Shown in pieces: positions 27,601-35,697 of a stretch of DNA of 64,000 nt. The notes below the pieces were generated by a model, which did not search any database, was not told the DNA's origin, and worked only from the letters and a program-made list of their open reading frames with translations. Position 1 is the first letter of the stretch. Every line of letters starts with the position of its first letter. A program made the position numbers and the translations under genes. The DNA is from Ketobacter sp964016105 (GTDB taxonomy: Bacteria > Pseudomonadota > Gammaproteobacteria > Pseudomonadales > Ketobacteraceae): positions 124,001-188,000 of the forward strand of contig CAXHEX010000005.1 in the NCBI GenBank assembly GCA_964016105.1, written 5' to 3'.

Positions 27601-27847
27601 AAGACACAAACCAGGCAGCGGCCAGCCCTACCTTGAGCGAGCTCAAACGGCCGCAAGAAAACGAAAGTCACATCATGAAATCGCCCGCAACCACTTATTG
27701 CAGGCGAGCATTTTGCAGCAAAACCAAAACTTTACCGGTGCCCTTCACTACCTAAACAATGCAGCCACAGAATTCAGAGCCCTAGGCATGGAACATGAGG
27801 AACAACAGGCGCTAGACTTGATTTATATGAATTCAGAATCCGCCTAA
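24605..27847 (+). CDS. Class III cyclase-like/AAA ATPase/TPR protein
   Basis: A 1080-residue regulator. Residues ~67-250 form a class III nucleotidyl cyclase domain ('TTILFADLASSTQLG', 'IINQLYGDGLMAAFG'), keeping both metal Asp residues. The transition-state pair is lost: the usual 'VNxAxRL' reads 'LVIATKL', so activity is doubtful. Residues ~275-560 are an AAA ATPase with Walker A 'GGSGLGKTR' and Walker B 'LIIYLDD'; the remainder is TPR-like repeats. No DNA-binding domain is visible. ATG 24605 has AAGGAG eight bases upstream; ATG 24800 begins directly at the cyclase domain and may be the ancestral start. Confidence 0.85.
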   Translation: MEGLCRYVTKLGFFAIYRHCEILSNKLLNKSKNGYPNFHPFLNIEAYSVEANSTRVAQEGITFIPMKTLRSHTTILFADLASSTQLGESMDPEHFASLLKQMRDMAETVISKHGGIINQLYGDGLMAAFGFMTPREDDALRAISAALELNELIATLPPFHDKYSQQHTLQLHTGVHTDLVFVQEGDSVIGRYKLTGDALVIATKLSDAAAPGEVIASAPTICNLLPYFQTQYLPKLPVKGRQTSLEAYKVFRPTGVRTRFEASKNRGLTPLIGRQEQLNQIATYFKQSQIQGCHYIQLCGGSGLGKTRLAEEFLRQAPKQTKILKVYCKPEYTSERVQPFAQLLNALFGLNSSFPKSYSRQRFIRVLQQNYPSLICFQADYLSLLGLNQTCHPKPENNNAISAITALIQHLTKTRSLIIYLDDWHLVDNSTSDNLISIMQSLRDDPVLILTTSDTQWQGFNDAAGETLHLEPLNHQDCGKLASKIFTPFQLKHYADMLFAQSGGNPLYIEELCYSILASTSPRLYEGQLDYVPVTLAGLIGEQLSHLPKDIFELVKIGAVLGRSFHGKLFETIVGAPLREDQVTALARLNLIESDANKHTYYFCNGLTRSVTYEKIGYFDKRELHIRIAKVLDQNPELGDSATLFEQLAYHHQGAKNWPEAGHFSELAGDQAHQRMALDEAGSHYKRALHALDPATCPDGDYETWKQVLNKFGWISVFDPLKEYSYPLQRAATITEREQDYPMLAKTQYWLAYLNYAMGNTREAAEYGKSALRMARHLNMSSLKVETTALLGQIHGASGNYQTALTLLDEAIDAKQSYRCNKDLRTGSSYALACKAAILGDQGNFSAAQNCFSKALAILDGTGHFHLEGSVLGLKAVVHLWQGKWQSAKQLAQKAYEKASQVSRPYMSGLYLSIAAYAEWKINGSEMAIKTVLFQTRNLEKYHRRLYLSLNYGYLAEMYANTDNWGQTRNFAARAIRRARKNDRLGEVMAYRALAIVSERHKPGSGQPYLERAQTAARKRKSHHEIARNHLLQASILQQNQNFTGALHYLNNAATEFRALGMEHEEQQALDLIYMNSESA

Positions 27848-27889
27848 GCTATCGCTCTGCCAAATTATTCAGACACATCTTAAAGCAAC

Positions 27890-29116
27890 TTAGTAGGTTT
27901 CAATCTGAAGCCGACCACTGTGAAGCAAATCATGATGCAATTGTTCCCAGGATAAACCTATTTCCGATGCTATTGTAGCCAACACCTGCATTACCTCCTG
28001 TCCCATTGCAATCATGCCACAAATAAAAATATGGCTGTTTTCATTTCGTAAAAAATCTGCGATCAAATCCGATTCCTGCCGCAGCAGATCCTGAACGTAC
28101 CGCTTCGGCTGTTGTGGACTGCGAGACAATGCCAAATGGGTGTTCAGCAGTGAACCAGGTAAAGCTAATAGTTCGTCTGTATAAGCCATCTCTGCTTGGG
28201 TTCGCCCGCCGTAGAACAATTGCAACGGTGCTTTGGGACTAACACTCAATCGCTGCTGCTGTTGAATAAAAGAACGCATCGGAGCAATTCCTGTACCGGA
28301 GCAAATCATAAGAATTCGACTGTCCGAACTTTGGGGCATAAGAAAGTGCTCGCCAATGGGGCCAACACAATTCACTCTATCGCCCGGCTGCAGATCACAC
28401 ATAAAATTCGAAGCCACTCCCCGATAGGGTTTGCCCTGCCACTCATCCACTACCCGCTTGATGGTTAAAGCCATTTCACCGGTGCCAGGAACTTCACCCT
28501 CTCTGCTGGAGGCAATGGAATAAGCACGCATATGGTGGCCATGGCCACTGGTATCCGTTCCCGGTGGCATCACCCCCACATTCTGGCCTTCTAACCATTG
28601 GAAGTCTGTACCGGAAAAATCCAGGACGATGTGATGAACATCCGTATCCGAAGTGGGATCAGTCACACGAATATTGCTTTTAACCACTACCGACAATGGC
28701 GCCTTTTGGGTGTAGCGCAAGGTTATGGGCTTAGCCGCAGTGGCCGGTGCTGGATGACCCTGGGGAACCTCGTCATCATCTAATGCTGCTGACAAGGTTT
28801 CACCATCAAACTCAATTTCCGCAGGTAGTGCTTCCCAAGCTAGTTGCTGCTCCACTGAATACGGTTTATCCGCCGGCACCATATGCCAGGACTTAATGGC
28901 ATCGGAACCACAGACCTCAAGGCATTCATGGCCATTAGTGCATTTATCTGGATCAATTACATAAGGGTACATGTGATCGTTGGTAACAACCGCACCTTCC
29001 GTACAAACTGCCATGCAACTGCCACAGGCCAGACACAACTCTGGATCAATCAAATGCTGCCGCACATATTCAACACCATCCTGACCCTGGGTCACGATCT
29101 TACTGGGTTGATTCAT
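27890..29116 (-). CDS. BoxA-like ferredoxin/FAD-NAD(P)H reductase
   Basis: A 408-residue fusion like BoxA, the reductase of benzoyl-CoA epoxidase. The N-terminus is a two-cluster ferredoxin: site 1 CLACGSCMAVC has all four Cys (28, 31, 34, 38); site 2 CTNGHECLEVC has Cys 59, 65, 69 but Gly62 where the second Cys should be. The remainder is a ferredoxin-NADP reductase: 'RAYSIASSREG' (FAD), 'MICSGTGIAPMRSF' (NAD(P)H) and 'HIFICGMIAMGQEV'. It is the last gene of the operon, next to the Rieske oxygenase, and is its most likely electron donor. Confidence 0.88.
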   Translation of the reverse strand: MNQPSKIVTQGQDGVEYVRQHLIDPELCLACGSCMAVCTEGAVVTNDHMYPYVIDPDKCTNGHECLEVCGSDAIKSWHMVPADKPYSVEQQLAWEALPAEIEFDGETLSAALDDDEVPQGHPAPATAAKPITLRYTQKAPLSVVVKSNIRVTDPTSDTDVHHIVLDFSGTDFQWLEGQNVGVMPPGTDTSGHGHHMRAYSIASSREGEVPGTGEMALTIKRVVDEWQGKPYRGVASNFMCDLQPGDRVNCVGPIGEHFLMPQSSDSRILMICSGTGIAPMRSFIQQQQRLSVSPKAPLQLFYGGRTQAEMAYTDELLALPGSLLNTHLALSRSPQQPKRYVQDLLRQESDLIADFLRNENSHIFICGMIAMGQEVMQVLATIASEIGLSWEQLHHDLLHSGRLQIETY

Positions 29117-29171
29117 TGGTTTCCCTCTCTACAAATTAATTGCTTCTATTTATATTGTTAGTCTCTTTTTA

Positions 29172-30548
29172 TTACAGCTTTTCCGGCGCCCCCATCCAAA
29201 GGTAATCGGCCAAATTTCGGTGCAAGTTGCTGACTTTCCTTTCCTGCCAAGGGTTAGGTAAATTGCCCCTGAAGCCGCGAGACTTCATTCCCTTTTGAAC
29301 TTCAATCATATTGGAAATATCCTGCCCAATTACGTAGGGCCACTTATCAGGGTCTTGCTCAATGAATTGCCACTGGGTTGTTGGTTCTTCTCCGGGAGGG
29401 AAACGATCCATAGCGACGGCCTCATAAATACACTTATCGGGATCAGTGCCATAAGGTCTCACTCGGTAGTACAACAGAAAAGTTGGCCCAGGTAGGAAAT
29501 TCATATTGGGGAAGATACTTTGGGCCAAACCCGCGTCCGACATCTGCTTGTCAGAAATCTCGGGCCAGACAACACCGCGGGCCGCGTCATCCCGCTTGGC
29601 GGATTCCAGAAAATGATGGTGCACCTCTTCTGCGGGAGTTCCTTCCGGTAGTTCGTCCACCAATCGTTGGGCCGCATTGACCAAGGTTTCGGTGGTGGCA
29701 GCGCCGATGGTATCCCAAAATTCCTGCTGCATTTCGGCAATAGCCTTGCGGGCGTCATGCCCTTTCGCTGCTCTATGGACACTGGTGTCTGCTGACGCCC
29801 CTTCACCGACCGCCTTGTGTTCTTTGGTATCGTAACCATCGTGACCGTGACGACCTAAGGCCCGGCTCCAGGCATAGAAATCCCCGTATTTGGTTAGCTG
29901 CGGGTGTGTACCAGCCACATGGTAGGGTTCCAGAAAGGCTTCCAATGCCACTTTCCAATTGCAATCAAAAATTCCCCAGGCCCGGAAACGATAACGCATT
30001 TTTTCAAACTCAAAGGGTTCCAGCAGAGATGCCACAGGCTCTAGAAATTCCCGTAAAGGCTCACACTCCAAATCCATATTAATAAAAATCCAACCGGCCC
30101 AGGTATCCACCTTTACCTCTTTAAGATTGGTGCACATGTCCGTGAGTTTGCCCTTCCAGTCATCTTTATCCAGGATATAGGTATTTTTTCCTTCCGTGTC
30201 GAATGTCCAGGCGTGGTAGCCACAAACAAATTTTGACTGACGACCACTGGCACTGTGGGCACCTTCTGGCGTGCTCACTAAACGCCTGCCTCGATGAGTA
30301 CACACATTGTGGAAAGCTTTGATGGTATCGGCACTGGAACGGACAATGAGTATAGAGTCATTACCAATTTCATAGGTGATGTAACTGCCCACTTCCGGAA
30401 TTTCTTCCACTCGACCGGCTTGCTGCCACACCTTCGACCAGAGCCGATCTCCTTCCGCTTCGGCATACTGTTTCGATATATAGGCCTCCACTGGGATCAC
30501 TAAGGGTTCCGATAGATCTTCTATGGTGATATTCGTTAACTTATCCAC
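29172..30548 (-). CDS. Rieske non-haem iron oxygenase, alpha subunit
   Basis: A 458-residue ring-hydroxylating-type oxygenase. The Rieske 2Fe-2S site is CTH (83-85) and CGYH (109-112). The catalytic domain has the mononuclear iron motif 'EPYHVAGTH', with His210 and His215 and a Glu at 207 where many members have the bridging Asp. It hydroxylates or demethylates a substrate using two electrons from a reductase, here probably the BoxA-like protein 55 bases downstream. No beta subunit gene is present, so a homomeric enzyme is inferred. Confidence 0.92.
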   Translation of the reverse strand: MDKLTNITIEDLSEPLVIPVEAYISKQYAEAEGDRLWSKVWQQAGRVEEIPEVGSYITYEIGNDSILIVRSSADTIKAFHNVCTHRGRRLVSTPEGAHSASGRQSKFVCGYHAWTFDTEGKNTYILDKDDWKGKLTDMCTNLKEVKVDTWAGWIFINMDLECEPLREFLEPVASLLEPFEFEKMRYRFRAWGIFDCNWKVALEAFLEPYHVAGTHPQLTKYGDFYAWSRALGRHGHDGYDTKEHKAVGEGASADTSVHRAAKGHDARKAIAEMQQEFWDTIGAATTETLVNAAQRLVDELPEGTPAEEVHHHFLESAKRDDAARGVVWPEISDKQMSDAGLAQSIFPNMNFLPGPTFLLYYRVRPYGTDPDKCIYEAVAMDRFPPGEEPTTQWQFIEQDPDKWPYVIGQDISNMIEVQKGMKSRGFRGNLPNPWQERKVSNLHRNLADYLWMGAPEKL

Positions 30549-30567
30549 AACGCATCCTCAATTTTTA

Positions 30568-32421
30568 TTATTTAATGGCAAGGCCTTCCAAGTCGCCCTG
30601 CTGCCGCCAATCGTCCAACAATTTCATAAACGCATCCCAACCGGGGCCATAGATGTCACCCAGATAAAAACGGTATTTCTCGTTGCCGTTTTCATCCACA
30701 TCGGGTTTGCCTTCATTATTGAAGTAGCCTGGGGTACAGGCCCGAATCCATTCTGTCCGATCCACCGCCGTAGCACGGATATGTTGAACATATTGGTCCT
30801 GAGCTTGCTTGGTGGGCTCCACCACCGTAGCGCCCCGAGCTTTGACCTGTTTTATAATGTGCGCCACATGACGAGACTGCTCTTCAAAATTGACGGTTAA
30901 GGACGAATTCAAACCACCCTGATTCAAACCAATAACAAACAAGTTGGGAAAACGGTGGGTCATCACACCATGGAAAGTTTGATAGGAGCCGTTCCAGTTT
31001 TCATACATGGAAAATCCATCGCGGCCCTCGAACACATCAAAGCCCCAGCGTCGATCCAGGTCACTGGTAACCTCATAGCCACTGGCAAACATGATACAAT
31101 CCACTTCATATTCTTCGCCATTGGCCACAAAACCATTCTCAGTTAAACGTTCCACTCCCTGGGACTCCGACACATCGATCAGCTTGACGTTAGGTCGATT
31201 AAAGGTGTCATAAAAGTCATCGTTGGATGTGGGCCGTTTACATTGATAGCGATAGTAAGGCTTTAGCATTTCAGCGGTGGCTTTATCTTCAACGATGGAA
31301 TCCACCCGCCTACGCAGACGCTCCATAACCCGAAAATCCATTTCTTCATAGTTGGCAAAAAATTCTTCCGGGGTTTGGTCTGGCCAATCTTTTTCTTCCC
31401 GCTCAGCGGCAAGATTGCGATTCACTTCAGTCCAGATATCACAAATTAAATCTTTCTCACCCTGTAAGAAGCTTTCATTGGCCCCGCGATGGAAATTAGC
31501 TCGACGTTCTTGTTGCCAGCCGGGCTTTAAGCTCTTCACCCACGCAGGATCCGTAACCGAGTTGCGCCGGGTATCCACACAGGAAGGGGTTCGTTGCAAC
31601 ACATAAAATTGTTTGGCGAATTTACCCAGAAAAGGAACTAGCTGAATGGCGGTTGCCCCGGTACCCACGATGGCCACGCGCTTATCCGCCAGCTTGGTCA
31701 TATTGGGATCTTTTTGTTCACCCCCGGTATAGTCATAGTCCCAACGGGCAGTGTGAAACAGGCGGCCTTTAAAATCATTAATACCAGGTATGCCTGGCAA
31801 CTTAGGAATATTCAGCAGGCCATTGGCTAGAATCACATTGCGGGCCAGTAGTTTGTCACCCTGCTTGGTTTCAATTTGCCAGCGCTGAATGGATTCGTCC
31901 CAGCGCAACGCGGTCACCATGGTATGAAACAGAGCGCCTTCATACAGATTGTATTTTTTAGCAATACTTTGTGCGTATTCACGAATCTCCCAACCATCGG
32001 TAAATTTTTTGCTGGGCATAAATCCGGTTTCTTCCAACAATGGCAGGTAACAGTAGGCATCGTTATCACATTGCAAACCGGGATAGCGATTCCAATACCA
32101 AACGCCACCGAAGTCGCCGGCATGATCAATCACTCTAAAATTATCCAGGCCTTCCTTGCGCATACGCGCGCCGGCCATTATGCCGGACCAGCCACCCCCT
32201 AAAATGGCGGTTTCAATTTCTTCTGACAACGGCTGCCTTGGCGTCACCGGTGTGTAGGGGTCGCCTTCATAGGCTTCGGCGAATTCCGCCTTGGGTTGCA
32301 CGTACTGCTGTTGGCCCGCCTTGCTTATGCGTCTGTCCCGTTCCTGCTGATATTTCTGCTTTAAAGCCGCAATATCAATTTCATGGGCTGACGGTAAGCC
32401 TGGGCTCTTTTCATTTATCAT
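30568..32421 (-). CDS. Baeyer-Villiger-type flavin monooxygenase
   Basis: A 617-residue class B flavoprotein monooxygenase: FAD motif 'ILGGGWSG' (73-80), the Baeyer-Villiger fingerprint 'FKGRLFHTARWD' (217-228) and a second Rossmann motif 'IVGTGATAIQ' (251-260). It converts ketones to esters or lactones with NADPH and oxygen. The ~65-residue N-terminal extension before the FAD motif is seen in large-ketone enzymes such as those acting on steroids or macrocycles, but the substrate here is not known. It lies between the TauD and Rieske genes in the operon. Confidence 0.92.
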   Translation of the reverse strand: MINEKSPGLPSAHEIDIAALKQKYQQERDRRISKAGQQQYVQPKAEFAEAYEGDPYTPVTPRQPLSEEIETAILGGGWSGIMAGARMRKEGLDNFRVIDHAGDFGGVWYWNRYPGLQCDNDAYCYLPLLEETGFMPSKKFTDGWEIREYAQSIAKKYNLYEGALFHTMVTALRWDESIQRWQIETKQGDKLLARNVILANGLLNIPKLPGIPGINDFKGRLFHTARWDYDYTGGEQKDPNMTKLADKRVAIVGTGATAIQLVPFLGKFAKQFYVLQRTPSCVDTRRNSVTDPAWVKSLKPGWQQERRANFHRGANESFLQGEKDLICDIWTEVNRNLAAEREEKDWPDQTPEEFFANYEEMDFRVMERLRRRVDSIVEDKATAEMLKPYYRYQCKRPTSNDDFYDTFNRPNVKLIDVSESQGVERLTENGFVANGEEYEVDCIMFASGYEVTSDLDRRWGFDVFEGRDGFSMYENWNGSYQTFHGVMTHRFPNLFVIGLNQGGLNSSLTVNFEEQSRHVAHIIKQVKARGATVVEPTKQAQDQYVQHIRATAVDRTEWIRACTPGYFNNEGKPDVDENGNEKYRFYLGDIYGPGWDAFMKLLDDWRQQGDLEGLAIK

Positions 32422-32442
32422 ATTATTTCCCTCATTGAGCTC

Positions 32443-33300
32443 TTATTGGATGGGCTCTTCGCCAGCGGTCTTGGTTCGATGTAAAAGACGACCACAATCC
32501 GGGTCGTAGGGCATGGCACGGTGCATGGTGCCGGTGTTATCCCACATAACCGCATCCCCCAATGACCATTCATGGCTGTAGACAAATTGAGGCTGGGTGG
32601 CCCAATCCCGCAGACGTACCAGTAATTTGGTGCTTTCCGTTACGTCCATTCCCAGCACATGATGGGCAGTACACCCCAACACTAGGGATTTTCGTCCTGT
32701 GCCATGTTTCCATACCAGTGGCAATTCCACTTCGCCAATACGAATCATGTTGGTGAGGGTTTCGTAACTGGGTTCCGGATCGTAGTAAAACAACGAATTC
32801 CAAGCAGAATGCATGGCTTTCAGATTGGCCACCAAATCTTTGTCTTCCTGGGACAGGGCCTCATAGGCAGCGTAAGTGTTACAAAACTCCGTGTTGCCTC
32901 CCCATGTGGGTAGCACATGGCTGGTTAAGATGGCAGTACCAATGGGCATCTTATTCATGGTGCCGTCCGCATGCCAGTAAAGCGAACCTTTAAGATAATC
33001 AGAGTTGGGATTTAACTTGGTATCAAGAGAAATGTTATAAATCTCCTGCCCCTCCAATTCTGGTAAAAATTGGCCCATGGTTTTGGTGAATGCCACCTGT
33101 TCTGCGTCGGTAAAGTTCACCTCTTTAAACACCAACACGCCGCGGCGCTCCAATAACTCGCGCAAGTCCTGGGCATATTCACCACTTAATAACTCTGCTT
33201 TGCTCAAATCCACGCGAGTAGCAATCAATGGTTGAATATCGGTTGCTTTAAGGCGCCTTTCCAAGCTTGAAGTGGTTTCCTGAGTGGCTGCTTCTGCCAT
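32443..33300 (-). CDS. TauD/TfdA family dioxygenase
   Basis: A 285-residue Fe(II)/2-oxoglutarate dioxygenase. The iron triad is His110 and Asp112 in 'WHADGT' plus the distal His260 in 'NTGTMHRA'; Arg271 in 'CGRLLHRT' should hold 2-oxoglutarate. Such enzymes hydroxylate or cleave ethers, sulfonates and related small acids. It is the second gene of the five-gene oxygenase operon, 21 bases from the BVMO. No defects seen. Confidence 0.92.
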   Translation of the reverse strand: MAEAATQETTSSLERRLKATDIQPLIATRVDLSKAELLSGEYAQDLRELLERRGVLVFKEVNFTDAEQVAFTKTMGQFLPELEGQEIYNISLDTKLNPNSDYLKGSLYWHADGTMNKMPIGTAILTSHVLPTWGGNTEFCNTYAAYEALSQEDKDLVANLKAMHSAWNSLFYYDPEPSYETLTNMIRIGEVELPLVWKHGTGRKSLVLGCTAHHVLGMDVTESTKLLVRLRDWATQPQFVYSHEWSLGDAVMWDNTGTMHRAMPYDPDCGRLLHRTKTAGEEPIQ

Positions 33301-33344
33301 AGCTGTGTACTCCTTACTTATTTTTTAGGTGGTTTTTTTCAGAT

Positions 33345-34661
33345 CTAGGCCACTTCAGATTGCTTAGCCATCATCCGGAAAATATCTCCGGATGTGACCG
33401 GTCTTTTTTCTTCGCCCTCAGCCAAGGGAGCTGCACCGCCACTGGAAATGGGCGTAGTATCAACCTGATCCGCCTTGGCTTGAGCACGCAACGCGCCCAC
33501 GCTTAGCTCATGTCGCTGACGATAACTGAACATATCGTGGTGCAACCAATTTAATGCATTCTGATGGGTCACTTTATCGATTTGGGTATCTGTCAGGCGC
33601 TTAAGCCCCTCCCACAGATATTCGGGAACTTCGGGCCATAGGGCATCGGAATGGGGGTAGTCGCATTCGTAGGCCACGTTGTCTTCGCCCACATCCGCGA
33701 GATTCTTGAGGCCAAAAAGATCATCGATAAAACAAGTCATAAAGTGCTCTTGAAACACTTCGCTGGGCTTTTTGTTATGGAAGGTGGAGTGGGTCCATGC
33801 TTTATGGCGTTCATGGCTAAAGTCAGCGCGCTCCATGAAGTAAGGCACCCAACCTATACCGCTCTCAGAAAGAATAATTTTTAAATTGGGGTAGCGCTGC
33901 AGTGCCTGTAATTGCAACCAGTCCGCTGCGCCTACGGAGATCGACATGGGCATGGTGGTAATCCAGGCCTCTATGGGGGATTCATCGGACGCATGGGGTG
34001 GCGGATTACCGGAACCGATATGCAGGCAAATCACCATATTGTGATCAGTAAGCGCTTTCCACATGGGTTCCCAATACTCATTGTGAATACTGGGTAACCC
34101 CATCATGGTGGGGTTTTCACTCAAACTCACGGAAGTGCAACCCATGGCAGCAATTCGCTTGATCTCCGCCACCGTGGCAGTCATATCCCAGGTGGGCAAT
34201 AAGCCACAGGGGATGAAACGGCCTCGATCGTAACCACACCATTCCAGGATATGCCAATCGTTGTAAGCCCGAAGGTGCTTGGCCGCTAACTTAAGATCCG
34301 GTGCTTTATGAAAACAACGACTCCCGTCAAAGCCACCCACGCTGCCAAAATTCAAGGATGCGGCGATGCCATTCACATTCATATCATCGATTCTAGCTTT
34401 AGGGTCATAACACCCCTTGCGTACCTGCTCCAGGGACTGGGGCTCCATGCCATATTCTTCTGGCACTCGTCCCACCACCGCATTAAGGCCAACAGAGGTC
34501 ATGGTCATACCCTGGTAGGTCCAGTAATTGGCACCATTGGCTGTGGTATGAAATTGAGGTGCTGAGGCTAGATCATCGCCGGTAAGGTGCTTATTGAACA
34601 TGTCTGGCGGCTCGCTGATGTGATCGTCCACGCTGACAATCACCATATCTTCCATCTTCAT
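33345..34661 (-). CDS. Amidohydrolase 2 family protein (second)
   Basis: About 438 residues from ATG 34661, which has GGAGA at the right distance; an upstream in-frame ATG at 34715 lacks one. The motif set matches the amidohydrolase-2 barrel: 'VSVDDHISEPPDMFNKHL', 'VICLHIGSG', 'IILSESGIGWVPYFMERAD' and 'ECDYPHSDALWPE'. It is the same subfamily as the gene at 10184 (shared 'SDYPHS/CDYPHS' and 'SGxGWx' patterns). It is the first gene of the operon with TauD, BVMO, Rieske oxygenase and reductase. It may hydrolyse or decarboxylate an intermediate. Confidence 0.9.
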   Translation of the reverse strand: MKMEDMVIVSVDDHISEPPDMFNKHLTGDDLASAPQFHTTANGANYWTYQGMTMTSVGLNAVVGRVPEEYGMEPQSLEQVRKGCYDPKARIDDMNVNGIAASLNFGSVGGFDGSRCFHKAPDLKLAAKHLRAYNDWHILEWCGYDRGRFIPCGLLPTWDMTATVAEIKRIAAMGCTSVSLSENPTMMGLPSIHNEYWEPMWKALTDHNMVICLHIGSGNPPPHASDESPIEAWITTMPMSISVGAADWLQLQALQRYPNLKIILSESGIGWVPYFMERADFSHERHKAWTHSTFHNKKPSEVFQEHFMTCFIDDLFGLKNLADVGEDNVAYECDYPHSDALWPEVPEYLWEGLKRLTDTQIDKVTHQNALNWLHHDMFSYRQRHELSVGALRAQAKADQVDTTPISSGGAAPLAEGEEKRPVTSGDIFRMMAKQSEVA

Positions 34662-34805
34662 TGGAGACTCTCCCACTTTTTTAGCTGTATTTTTAGTTTT
34701 TGTAGTAACTCGCAAACACCTAAGATCGCAGGATCACCGAGGGAAAACATTGACACTAATCAACACTGTTGTACATACGCGCAGAGTCAAGCCAGCAGAC
34801 TCAGA

Positions 34806-34836
34806 TTGACAATGACCTATGAGTCATGCATGTTAT
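34806..34836 (+). promoter_or_regulatory. Possible promoter with an operator in its spacer
   Basis: TTGACA (34806-34811) and TGTTAT (34831-34836) are separated by 19 bases. The palindrome ATGAC-N6-GTCAT (34812-34827) lies inside that spacer. It is upstream of the methyltransferase and also in the divergent gap with the oxygenase operon. A 19-base spacer is longer than ideal, so activation by a bound protein is conceivable. Confidence 0.4.
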
Positions 34837-34893
34837 GGTCAACCTGTATTGACTTATATCCACATAACCATTCTTAAAGAGCAGGATAATGCT

Positions 34894-35682
34894 ATGGGCG
34901 AACAACAAACCGCTGACAACAGCCTCTATGACACCCTTTGCGAAACCTGGTGGGACGAAAACAGTCTGCTGAACCTGTTAAAAACAACGGTTAATCCTTG
35001 GCGTGTGCCTTACTTCGCCCGCTTAATCACTGAAAATATTCAGCACACGTCCACACCGAGCTTACTGGATGTTGGTTGTGGGGGCGGCTTATTAACGGAA
35101 GAGTTTGCCCGCCTGAAATGCAAGGTCACGGGCATGGACCCGTCTCACCCAACCATCAATACCGCGCGACAACATGCGGCGGAGTCTGGGCTGGACATCA
35201 CCTATATTCACGGCTTTGGCAATGGCATCCCATTCCAGGAGAACAGCTTCGATTTGGTCAGTTGTTGCGACGTGTTAGAGCACATAGACAATTGGCAAGA
35301 CACCATCGAAGAAATTGCGCGAGTGTTAAAACCCGGGGGATTATTCCTGTTTGATACCATTGACCGTACGGCCTACAGCTGGCTGGTGAATATTTTTATT
35401 GCCCAGGATTTTCCTCTCACCCGTTTTATGCCTCGCCAGATGCACGTATGGCCCATGTTCATCAAACCCCATGAACTAACCCGTTGCCTTTCCAACAACC
35501 AGCTTGAAACCAGGCAAATAGTGGGTGCCTCACCAAAAGGCAGCCCATTGCAAGCCCTTAGCGCCATTCGCAAGTTTAAGCGCGGCATTATCAGCGCCGA
35601 AGCAGTGGGTGAAGTGGCTTCCATGCGCCCTTCTAAGAATACTAGGGGGAGTTATATGGGGTACGCTCAAAAGCAGGCTTAG
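34894..35682 (+). CDS. UbiG-like class I SAM methyltransferase
   Basis: About 262 residues from ATG 34894 (the longer in-frame start at 34819 lies within the promoter region). It has the SAM-binding motif 'LLDVGCGGGLLTEEFARL', the acidic loop 'VTGMDPSHP', 'FDLVSCCDVLEHI' and 'RVLKPGGLFLFDTI'. It is closest in pattern to UbiG, the ubiquinone-pathway O-methyltransferase, but a lone gene beside an oxygenase operon may act on another hydroxylated ring. It shares a divergent promoter region with that operon. Confidence 0.85.
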   Translation: MGEQQTADNSLYDTLCETWWDENSLLNLLKTTVNPWRVPYFARLITENIQHTSTPSLLDVGCGGGLLTEEFARLKCKVTGMDPSHPTINTARQHAAESGLDITYIHGFGNGIPFQENSFDLVSCCDVLEHIDNWQDTIEEIARVLKPGGLFLFDTIDRTAYSWLVNIFIAQDFPLTRFMPRQMHVWPMFIKPHELTRCLSNNQLETRQIVGASPKGSPLQALSAIRKFKRGIISAEAVGEVASMRPSKNTRGSYMGYAQKQA

Positions 35683-35697
35683 TGACTAGACAGCAAA

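Noticed and set aside
27880..27900. Sixth GCAAC operator near 27884
   Set aside because: The second arm is GGTTT rather than GTTGC, and the site lies at the 3' ends of convergent genes.
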